Shown piece after piece: positions 38,301 through 50,300 of a DNA stretch of 64,000 bases (its first letter is position 1; the number at the start of each line of letters is the position of its first letter). The DNA is taken from positions 113,873,195-113,937,194 of the forward strand of contig CP136065.1 of the NCBI GenBank assembly GCA_032622095.1, in the 5' to 3' direction. Source of the stretch: Siphonodentalium dalli. Taxonomy: Eukaryota; Mollusca; Scaphopoda; Gadilida; Siphonodentaliidae. The notes beneath the pieces are model-generated. The model made no database searches. It saw nothing but the letters and a program-made list of their open reading frames with translations, and had not been told where the DNA came from. The position numbers were made by a program, and so were the translations under genes.

Positions 38301-41300
38301 TTAAATTAAAATAGAACATTAATTTTGCATCGGTCAACATTGATTATGAATCTTTATCTATTAAAACGGAACTGTCTCTTATTGAATCCAAGAACGATTA
38401 TCATCAAGTTGGTTTGAAAATAGAGACTATTTGGTTTGAATCTACATGTATATCTATTGAAACGGAATTGTCTCTTATAGAATCCAAGAACGACCATTGG
38501 TTTGAAAATGGAGACTATTTGGTTTGAATCTATATCTATTGAAACGGAATTGTCTCTTATAGAATCCAAGAACGACCATTGGTTTGAAAATGGAGACTAT
38601 TTGGTTTTGAATCTATATCTATTGAAACGGAATTGTCTCTTATAGAATCAAAGAACGACCATTCGTTTAAAAATGGAGACTATTGTTTTTACAAACCACC
38701 ATTAACTTTTATTTCATGTAATTTCCGACCGAATGGCTGCCCATAAAAAATGCTTCCGTACCACAGCTAACTACATGGAAACTATACCACAGCTAACTAC
38801 ATGGAAACTATACCACAGCTAACTACATGGAAACTAAAACTTATGAAGTTCCACTAGTAGCGATGCTATCGAACCTTTCCTGCAAATAGCATGCAATTAT
38901 CTCGCAAGAATCAATCTTACGCGTATTTCAAAGCAATGTGTTAGTAGCACCGTTACATGTGGAACTACCGAAATGTTACTACTTTGGTAAATATGCATTG
39001 TATATTAATGTTGCCGTTTGTTTAAATCTAAAATAGAGAGGGTACCATCTTCTTGTCTATATAAGAAAACACAATGTTCTGATAATTAATGCCCACATTT
39101 TAAAATGAAAGCAATGATAAGTAGATGTGACCACCTTTAACATGACAAACGAATATACAACTCAATTTTCTTCACTAATATAGAATATCAAGCATATATG
39201 TAAATAATGTACATATATGAAGCCATTCTAGGTCAGGGTTAACCTCGATTTAGTATGTGATCTATGGGTCCTACTAACACCCGACCGCACCCGACCGCAC
39301 CCGATCGGACCCGACCGCACCCGACCGGACCGCCCCCAGGGGTCCAAGCGAGATGGGGTTTGCACTATCGTGTAGAATGGACTCGACTGTACCAAAGTTC
39401 TAATCCCCAAGTCGATAGCTCGAGCGGACACGGCACTGTTAACCCCTGACTTGCGGCCGTTTCCGCCAGGTACGGGAAATCCAAAAAGGCGCCGACCGCA
39501 CCTCCCCTGACTGCCTGACCACGGAAATGGACATTATATCATGAAGTGAATACCCATATGCATCCATGGGCGATCGGACAAGTCGCTAGCTGCAGCGGAA
39601 GTGAATAAATTAACCCATACGCTGCTGCCGAATTCGCTATAAATGTACGCAAAAACGCCGAAATTAACACCCTCCAACCGGACCGCCCCTAGGGGTGCGA
39701 GCAAGATGGGGTTTGCACTATCGTGTAGAATGGACCCGAAAGTTCGGTCGGCTGCGGTCGGGTTTTAGTAGGACCGGTGATGGGTCTATATCCGACACAT
39801 TAAAAGTTATTCGGCATTATCGAGAGCCTGCTGTCATATACCTGGATACAGGAAGTGCGTTTTCTAAGACGTCATTCCTCCTCCTATAAATATCTATATA
39901 TTATCGGGCTGTTATATATGGGTGTTAAGTGTGACACCCTCATCATTCAGCGTCAGTCTATGTCTCCTTTCGAAAAGATGCACATGTATCAGGCGAGACA
40001 ATATCTAAATTCCCATTTGCACATTCATCGATTGTAATAATTTGTTAGACCACAGGTGTTTGATGGTCGATAAAATAGTCACAGCTTATGGTTGTACCTT
40101 AGATCATGTCACGAATCTATAATCTTGCTAACACCCGTAGAGATCATATTCCACCAGTACAAAACCTGGGAACGGTCCCAACTCGAAATTTAGTGACTTT
40201 GTGAGCGATTTTTCTTTGCATTTCTTGCAATTGTAGAATTTCTTCTCGGTAATTGATTGAATCTTTATTGCGATATCGGCTCACAAAAGTCACAGAAAAG
40301 CATGCAATTTTGAGTTGGGATCGTCACGTACAGTGAAGTACATTATGAAGAAACAGATAATAACTAATAAATATATTCCCCGTGTTATTTTTCCACTTTA
40401 TATATAAGGTTCCGTGTCAGAACTTCAAAAAGTTCCAAGGTTTTGTACTGGTGGAATATGATCTCTACGGGCGTCAGCCAGAGTATAGATTCGTGGAATG
40501 ATCAATGTTGCACATTAGAGGACACTAAAGTCGGAAATATTTCAAAGTAGGTAGAACACTGTTCTACATTCGTAAATGTATATATAGTCAGTATCACACA
40601 CACGTGTAATATAACTGTTTAGATGCTCTACTTCCTTCCGACAACATTTCCAAGAACGACAACTCGTTTTGAATGCAGATTCTTATTATCAAACAATACA
40701 ATAGAAACATTTGATGTTCCACTTTTATTTCACTTGAAAGATACCTTTACAACACAAAACATCACCACAGCTGTACGGCGTTGTGTTCTAAAACAGCAAA
40801 ATAATGTACCAGTTCGTGGAACAAATTGGGAGAAATATTTCTTGGTTGCCCCTGACACACAATTGTTGATCCATATATCAAATTAAATGGAAATATTCCA
40901 GAAATTCGGTGGCATTGTCAATATATTACTTTTTCTGATATGATTGCCATTATGGTCTGTCGCGTGACCTGACAGAGTTTTGTTCGACCACTTTTGTGTC
41001 TGGTCTCCAGTGGTGTCCGATGCTTTCATAGAAGATACCCCCACTGCTGTTAGCTGAACAGGATTTACTCATATACCAAAATGAAGATAATTATTCAAGT
41101 AATATTATTATTATGTTTTGTTTTCGTATATCACTGTATTTGAGGCTATGGTATTGATGACATGTTGAAATTCTACATTTCGGGAGTTAGGAACATTGTC
41201 TTATATATATGGGTACTTTTTTTAGTGTCATAATCAATTTTGTGTCAGGATCCTGTGGCTGTCTGGTCTCTCTGAAATATAATTATCATTTTATACTTCC

Positions 41301-44300
41301 GAATCTACACAGAACGTTCAGGGAAGAGATACGTGTACAATTTTTCATCTTCATTTGAATGCTCCCTTGCTAACCCTTCGGAAAGTTGAGTACTCACTGG
41401 TATGCAGATACTTGATTCCCATTAATTCGTTTGGTATGCTCATCTGGTAATTTCAACAGCTGTTGTTTGTTGGGCTTATATATAAGCTGAATTCTCTGGG
41501 AATCGAATAGGCGTTAACTGCCTGTGGTCTGATCCTAATCTGAACATATACCCTGTACACAATTATACTTTCTATGAAGTATATGTTTTACACACTATTA
41601 AACTCCATATATTTAATTAAACCATCGTGTTTCGTGCTGGACTATACTGTTCACAATGCAGACCCTGTCATAGATCCCATCCTATAAAACCATTTTACAT
41701 TTATAAGCCAAACAACTTTAAATATTTTATAGGATTCTAAATGTGCAGATATTGATAAAATTGGCACAACTGCATGCGTGTTACAAGAGTACGAGATGTA
41801 CACACTAGAGACAACTCCCACCCTTGTGTTGGAATTTACCAGGCTGTCCAACTCTTAGAAATGTCCAACCGGACACCCCATTCAGTTTGGAAAATCTCCA
41901 ACTGATGCCCATTTGAAACAAATTTTGTTTACCAAAAGTATAAAAAATATGCCACTGTTGGTCTAAAAACTAAAATTCCAAAAACAAAATTCCCACTAAT
42001 TACTGGTTGGAAAATTGAACAATGGAAATTTTCCAAACTTAATGGGGTGTCAGGTTGGAAATTTCTAAGAGTTGGACAGCCTGGTGTACCTGTTGGAAAA
42101 TTCCACCACAAGTTGTCTCTAGTGTGTACATCTCGTACTCTTGTAACACGCAGTTGTGCCAATTTTATCAACAATTGCAACCTATATGTGGTGTAAAATG
42201 TCCTACTGTATGTTGTGTCAGGCATGGCATTTCCATCTGTTGAAAATTTTGACCAAAATTGTTGGAGCAGGGTGGTGTTAGACACCGACATTGTATATAC
42301 TTACATATCTGTTTTCCTCTTTTCATCTTCCAGTTGTCTATAAGTTTGCTGCAATGTGTCAGTCATAAATTCCAATTTCTGCGTGAGTTTGTATTCCGCT
42401 TCGAATTGTTCAGATAAGAGGACTAAGTCCCGCGTTGCGTCATGGAGAGGAATGTCACTAATGTAGAGTCCACGTCTGTTCAGGTCTCCAAGATTGACCA
42501 CACTAGGGGAGCACAGATACAGAAAACAGTCGGTTTCTTGGACGTATATCATTTGCCCTTTTAATCTGAGAACTACGTCGACTTCTGCTTCTTGGTTTCC
42601 AAACCGAGATGTTTGCACCAGTACCCCGGGCTTAGAGGACAACACGTAAACAGTGTTTATATGTGAGAGAAGGTTGTTGAAATCAAAGTTCATATGTGGA
42701 CGGATCATGTCAAAGAGGTCTGTCACGCGACAATCACGTTTGATTATCCTCGGTATCGCACGGGAGATGGAATGCCCCGCTTGTCGGATAGTTAACCGTC
42801 TGTCAAACATGATATGAAACGGAAACGCCCTACAGAATGTTGCCGGAGATATCTTGGACTCCAAAGACAAGGCTTCGACCTGTGCGTTCAGCCCGGCTTT
42901 AGTAGCATTGTCTTCAATTCCCTTATGTATTATAGCAAATTGTATATGATCAATGCCATCGTCCTTTGTTTTTACTATTTCTACGTCAACTTCGGATTCG
43001 TGGAGCTCTTTGGCCACGGCTTTGACGATTCCTATCACAATATTCTCTAAACCATCCCGCTCAGAATAATAGTGTAGAATTGTAGACCCGTCTACTTTGT
43101 TTTCCGTACACCGGAAAGACGGTGCGCGCATGCCTGGATATATCGTCGACAAGTGGTCGTGTAGTGCATCTAAATTCTGCAAGAAGTCTTTCGTTGTTCC
43201 ACCGAGAACTTGCAAAATTTTCTCATACCCAGATTCACGGCAGAAATCAAAGAACAACAACCCGAACATTTCCAGGATATCAGGTGCTGGGATTCCTGAA
43301 GAATATATACATAGATTAACCTTGAAATGGCATGTCCACTAAGAAGATAGATAGATAAGTTTATTTGCACAATCATATATAATACAATAATACATTAACA
43401 AAGTATTAAACAAAACTTTTTACAAAAGTATATTATTGCAACAAGAGCAGCATGACCTATAGATGGCCGTCTTCCTGTCGCCCCTGTTGATAGGTGCAAT
43501 ATGAGCATATATGATGACGTATATACAATTTTCACACAGACTATTTGGTATTTGGAGGACCGTTTGGTGTCTACTTTAAATATTCTATATGGTCATCTTA
43601 ATCCAGACTGGGTTGAATTTTGAACAATGCTGAACTATAATAGAGATTTTGGAAACGTTTAAGAGATTGTAAATTTTTTTTAGTGGGGTGCATGGTTGCG
43701 AGATTCATAGAACACGTTGTTCCGAGCGGACATGTATGCATTATGTACCCTTGATTCGGTGCATCATTCTATTCGACTACAATACGGTCAGTTATATATA
43801 CAAAGGTTAGTAAACAAATGTTATGCAGAAGCAAACTTAATATTTGGTCATGAGATGAATTGAATAACTGTGTGCGTATAATTCCATTTTATGTGTTTTT
43901 GTTTCGTTCAATGCAATAAACGTATCACATAATTATATATATTTATTCGATCATATCCACATCAACAAACTACCCTTAAATTTGCTCAGACGTTAAGTAA
44001 GTTGTCATGTCTTCGAATAGTGTCCTTTACGACCGATCCAAATTGCCGGAGGAGTTAAACCTAACAACGTCTGTAGTTACAAAACTTAGTATATTTGAGG
44101 ATTCCAACAATCTTACCTAAAATCTTTACAGCAGCTACCACAAGATCGAATGAGACTGAGTCGTCGTAAATTTTCCTAACCAGAAACTGACCGTCCATCT
44201 CCAAGTTAGCCTCTCTTCTGAAGAAACAATAGTGTGAATATGAGATTGTATGATGCACTGATGGTACTGCACCCCCGGGCCTTGAATCAGAATCGGACCA

Positions 44301-47300
44301 AACACAAGTGTTGCATAATTTCATTTGCACCCCCTTACACCTCAGTGCTCAGGCCTAATATCCTATATCCTATATATTCATAAACCATGGTTCTATATTC
44401 CCACCATGGTTCTATATTCCCGGTTTGAGAACATTCAGATATTTTTTGAAAACTACACAAGAAAATCGCAAATCCTAGCATCTAGACTGGCCTCAACTGA
44501 AGCTTTCCTATAGTGTTGGAAATTTCAAACCTCATAATGTTGTTTTGTTAAACTTATTAGCAGTTTTGTATTGGACACGGGGAGGGACAATGACACATCG
44601 GGCCGACCATGGTTCGGCCGGGTGTGGGAATATTTTGAAATCTGAACAAGAAAATCGCAAATCCTAGCATCAAGCCTTCTTAGAGTTGGAAATTTCAAAC
44701 CTGACACTCCCACTTAGGTTAGAAAATTTCCAACTGATGACAATTCCAATGACATGAGGTTGGAAAATTTCCAACTGATGACCAATTTAGTCCAAAATTT
44801 TGACAAAAAAATAGGAAAATATGCAAATATTGGTCCAAAAACAATTAATCCCCCCCCCCAATAAATTGTTTGAAAATCAAACTACAAGAACATTTTCAAC
44901 CTATTGTTGGTGTGAAATTTTCAACTAATGTTTTGGCAGGTATGAAATTTCCAACAGTTGAAAATTTTTACCAAAGTTGTGGGGGGGGGTGATACTTCCC
45001 CAACCCACCCCTGTCGCCACGTCTCTGTCGGTATGGTGTGCTCATTGCTTCGCGCCTACGTGAACAAATCCGTATAGAAATGGCCATGTCATGTTCGCAA
45101 TGGTTCACCGAGGTATCGCTGAATTCACATCAACCTTTGAAAAAAAACTACGCCAACAATGTACATCACGTGGTTTGATGTTCCCAAATTGTTTATTGGT
45201 GGAGGAAGCGTTCATTTACATTTGAATTGAATCGTCATCTGGCGGACATTGTACTTTTGTAGCAGGTAAGCTTTATATTTGGTCTTTATCGAACTTTCGA
45301 TGATGGAAATGACAAGAGCTGCTTCCAGTAAATAAATCCAACTATCGAGTTGTAAGGTTAAGGGTTGGGACCTAAGAACCACTTAACAGTTCACGTTCTG
45401 CATAGACCCAATTCCGACCATATAGGTCTTGGCATTTTGGTTGCTATTGATGTCAGCTGATATCGCTTGATACGAACCCAGTGGGAACGATGGGCTCGCC
45501 CGTATATCGCCTGGTGTGCATTGTCAATCCACGAGTTATTTAATGAATATCCACTCAGATAAGAAAAGGTGAGTTATCGATTGTCGTGTTCCCATTATCA
45601 ACATGTCAGATCGGAAATAAAAACCGCTATAATCCCCCAACATACTATCCAAATGTTGTAACTAAAGTGGTCTCCCGGGACTGACCGGAAGTGTAACCAT
45701 TATTATAGAGTTCCCAGCTAAATTATAATAGGTTACAATCAACTAAATATTTCCCATAGGCGACAGTGTTAGAGGTAAGCCATGCCCACGATTCATTACG
45801 GTACTGAGCCAAACTTTAAATATTTTTGCGTTTAGAACACCACGTCGGACATAAGTTGTCAAAAAAGAAATGGTGCCTTACCATACTCATTCCTGGAAAT
45901 AAATTGGCATTTCCACATCTACCCCCTTTTGTGCACAAAATTTCAGTATAGAAAAATACCCCCCACCCCTACCAAATTTGGCGACCAACGTAGACGCTTG
46001 ACGAACAATCCCACACAAAATGGCCGAGGAATTAACATGGGCTATGAATTTCTTTTTTCTTTCACATTAAACAACCGAAGATATTATACACCATTCAGCT
46101 GCCGGTATGTTTTTTATGCTGACTCGAGTTTCCCTACACAAATACCAAGGGGCATAATTTCAATTATTTAGTTGCTTGGCAGATCTCGACACAATGTGAA
46201 TATACACGAGTCGCCTGCCACCGCGCATTTATACAGTACAAGAAAACCATAGTCAGAAATGGTAACGCGCTCAAGATCATATATTATATACCCATGATTG
46301 TAATTATAGAATATAAAATATATTGGTTTCACGAATGACCAACTCATAGAATTAATCGCCTTGCACTTCTTGGCATCCGAATAACAATTGAAATTGAAAT
46401 TGAAATTTCCAACTACACCTTTTACCGGACTCGGCCTCCGGGTCGCCGTTCGACTTTTAATCCGTCAAAAAATTCCCATTCTATAAATAATACGCCCATG
46501 CGCCCACTGTATACCAAGAAACAGCGAAACATTATACACGCGGAGCGTGGAATGACGAATATGAGAAATTCAAAAGTCGATATAGATATAGCTGTTGCCG
46601 TATATATTACGCGCAAAATTCAATGTTTGATTCAATTTCACTAATAGTGTCATCAATTGAGTGTTCGCTCGTTTTATTGAATGTTCAATTGTTTTTTTTC
46701 TTCCGGTTTTCCGTTCTAGAGTGATTCATCTTTGTAGATTTGGAAGGGTTGGTTTTTTGTCCGGATCTCCACCACCGGTTGGCGGATATCATTTACTTTA
46801 CTTTATGGCATGACAAATAATTAGAATTTCAATGTTTTCCGGTACCAATAACTTCTGTAAAACAGACTTTTTTTCAAAAGTGCAATTCATATATCCATGA
46901 TATCATATGTGAAGATCATGAGAGGATACTTAATTTTCTCGATTAATGAAACTTAATGATCATTTTAAATTAGGAAGGCAACTACCCATAAATAATTTTC
47001 TATATCTGAGAATGTTCACGTCATGCATGTTTTAGCTGACCACCATATCTCTTAACAATATGACATAATACCATTTTATTGCTTCCTGCTTGAGTGAACC
47101 ACATTGCATATCAACATTTTTGTTCATTAGGTGGAATATTTAGACTGCTTTATTCTTCATTACTCTATATTGGGGTATGATGCTATATTATACAATTAAA
47201 AATCTAACTCAACATTAAAATACAAATGAAGCTTCCTCTCATAGAGCCATGGAAGACAAAAAGTAGTTAATAATTGAGTGTTGTGTGAAATTATTAATTA

Positions 47301-50300
47301 TTCTAGCAGTTCTTGGTACCGAAAGTGAAAACAAAATTAATATTTTCAACCTCTCAAATGTATTAAAATCCATTGTTTATGTCGTCTCTTAATAATTGCT
47401 GAAATTCTATATACAATGAAGATGATATGTGGAATTCACGATTTTTCACCAGATAGATCCAGAGAAATTCGTTGTTGAAAACCTCTTACCATTTTTGGCT
47501 GGAGTTATACAAAACGTGCTCTTCCCCTTAAAGGGATACTGTACTCTAATGTTGCTGTTGGTTTCCAAAGTCTCTGAGTCGTAGAATAAGGTAATAAGAT
47601 TTCCATTATTTCAAAGTCTGTTGAGTACGAAATAATGTTACGGATGGCAGATTAGCCGGAATGCTAAAATACAATTGCCATTGTCGAGTAATTTTTGTAC
47701 AGATTTCAAGCAAATATATTAAATAAATTTTATGTTATACTAGCATATTAGCCCGCCACTGGCGGCATTCGTCCCATGGCTTTGTTCGAAAAGCAATTGC
47801 AACAGCTTCCGAGACACGTGTGCTGCATTTTCAAAAAAATTCGTTGAAATCCGCCAGTTTTACCCGATTTGACCTTGAATTGACCATTTTGAAGGTCAAG
47901 GTCATGTCCTGGTAACGATTTGACCCGTCCAATACATTCCCCGGACAAAAGTACACATAGGTATCAAATTTCGTCGAAATCCGCCAGTTTTACCGGATTT
48001 GACCTTTAATTGATCATTTTGAAGGTCAAGGTCAGGTCGGGGTCACAATTTGACTGGTCCATGATACTTCCCGGACAAAAGTGACCCTAAGTAGCAAGTT
48101 TGGACTTAATCGGTAGGGCCGTTTTCGAGTCTATAACGGACACACACATACATATATATCATTTGTGGGTACCCGTTTCAAGGTGAAGGTCACCTCGGGC
48201 GGAAAAACTGACCCGATGAATATCTCCCCCATTCATATGAACCCCTAAGTACGAACACAGACATAAGAATCACACAACACGCTCATGTCTGGACACAGAC
48301 ACAACACGCTCATGTCTGGACAAAGACACGCTCATTATCAACGACACTGCGGACACGAACGCTCTTTAACTATCAAGCGATTAACCCATGAATTCACATT
48401 GCGGTGGCGGGGGAACGGAGAAGGAGTGCTATGCCGTTCTCAGAAGCGGTGCGATGACACTTCATCTGGGATTTTACCCTTAGATAGCAAGTTTGGGCTC
48501 AATCCGTCCGGCAGTTTTCCCGGCCATAGCTAACAGACAAGCAGAAGTCCCAAAATATATATTAGATGCGCACGGAAATTCCTAATTCAATTTATGGCTC
48601 CAGTCATAAATTTAATGTATATCAAATAATTAACTTTGATTTTAAGATAACATATTAACCTGAAAGTTTACAGAATACATCTTCGACTCAAATTACTTAT
48701 TATGCTATAGAAACTGGCAGAAATATGTGAAGTCTTGTGTCAAGGATTGCTGTGATCACAACATGATTACTGGTAGTGCACGCGCTCTCGTCGGTACTCT
48801 GGTAATGAATAACTCACTGCGAGTTTTCGTCAGTTTAGGCCAGGCTAACAAAAATAATCCACTATCAGCAGACCAAAGTGATTTGATATATGCCGCACAG
48901 GGACGAACCTATTGGGTATGTGTGGGGGGTTCCACATTGGAACAATGGGATTTCCAACTGCACTCCTTCCCATGAACCAAACCAATCCCACACTCTTAGA
49001 AAACACTGTCGGTTTGACGGTGTCGGACCGTCGTAATCCGACGGTCCCATACCGTTTGAGCAGTTGTCATGCCGTCAAAATTCAACAATTTATTTATTGT
49101 GACTCCATACATATGACTGAATCTGACTCTGCTGATATTTAATATTTATTATTAATTGTCTGTATTCACTGAATGATCCGGTATATATTCATTCTGTGCC
49201 ATGCACAGATTCGTCTCGCGTCCGTTACTAAATTACGTTATTTTCATGAGCGGAGCTGGAGCGGTTATCTTTATCACTCACGGATTTCGTTTTCAATGTC
49301 ATCGCTTCGCTGAACGCACAATTGTTTTTGGGTTTTTTTTTAGAATGTGACCTATACATTTGTGGAATAATGTTAAAACTGTCTGTCTTCGGTTCCTATG
49401 TGAACGGACAAGTTCTAAACCTACGAAAACCGGCTTATATAATCATTGATATTTTCCACAAAATTGTGACAAGTGGGTTTCTTCGATGCTACCACTTCGA
49501 GCTGTCGAGGACTCGAGTATAATTCGGTTGTGACTTGTGACTCGTCTCAGTGTTCATGTTGAAATTTGCAGTGCTGTAACTATCAAAACACAGATACATT
49601 TACTGACACAACAGGATGCATGTACACGTGCTAGAGTAATTCACAGGAGCTTCGGTGTCAACCACTAGTGACAATAATAACAACAACGTAGTATATCCTC
49701 TTGCGCAGATGTACATGTCAACATTCTGATAGTAATACTAATAGCTTCTACGCTGTTGTTGTTGTTATTATTGGTCACACCCCCCCAAAAAACTATTGTG
49801 CGTTCAGCGAAGCGATGACATTGAAAAAGAAATTCGTGAGTATTAAAGATAACCGCTCCAGCTCCGCTCCAGCTCCGCTCACGAACATAGCGTAATTTAA
49901 TTACGGACGCAAGACAAGCCGGATGAATATACCGAATGAATATACCGGATCATTGCACTGAATGCAGACAATTACTAATAAATATCAGCAGAGTCAGATT
50001 CAGTCATACTGTATGGAGTCACTGCCGTATATAATTTGTTCGCCGATAAATATATTGTTGAATTTTGACGGCATGAACTTGGAAACACGCACATTTTTAA
50101 CCTTGACCATTTCCAGTGCGCATAAAAAAACGGTGATTCACCGAACAATTGACGAAACCGTATGGGACCGTCGGTCCCACGCCGTCAAACCGACAATATT
50201 TTCTAAGAGTGTAGCATCTAGATTGGCATCCAGTTTTCCAAGTGTTGGAAAATTCCAATATGACACCCCCATCTATGGCTGGAAAATTTCCAACTGATGG

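Larger units (their letters stand above)
31013..38765. mobile_element. 7.7 kb inverted-repeat structure, arms of about 1.5 and 0.95 kb
   Basis: The left arm (31013-32545) reads GGGCAGCCATTCGGTCGGAA, then GGTGGTTTGTAAAAACAA, and ends near AAATTAACGCTAGGGGCGCT and CGTGACGTCA; the right arm (37815-38765) is its reverse complement in the same order. Within the arms are AT-rich minisatellite-like units (AAACCAATGGTCGTTC, AATAGATATAGATTC), about three tandem copies of roughly 85 bp at 38380-38690. Between the arms lie nested palindromes, a LINE remnant and family-C copy 3. Foldback element or head-to-head duplication: no target duplication identified. Confidence 0.75.
30666..42304 (-). other. gucy1b1 intron 4 (11.6 kb)
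   Basis: Donor GTAAGTAT at 42304, acceptor CTGCAG. Contains the 7.7 kb inverted-repeat structure with everything nested in it, a 26-bp tandem triplet, a TIR element (39267-39775), foldback copy B and a foldback next to the donor. 40504-41752 shows no recognisable feature; the 87-codon frame at 40623-40886 has no known domain. Confidence 0.8.

Noticed and set aside
40623-40886. 87-codon plus-strand frame in intron 4
   Set aside because: Looks protein-like in composition but no motif can be named and no ends or splice sites support it.
42301-43269. 322-codon frame as a stand-alone protein starting at its first ATG
   Set aside because: The exon opens upstream at 43295 in phase with exon 3, and the apparent stop lies in the splice donor.
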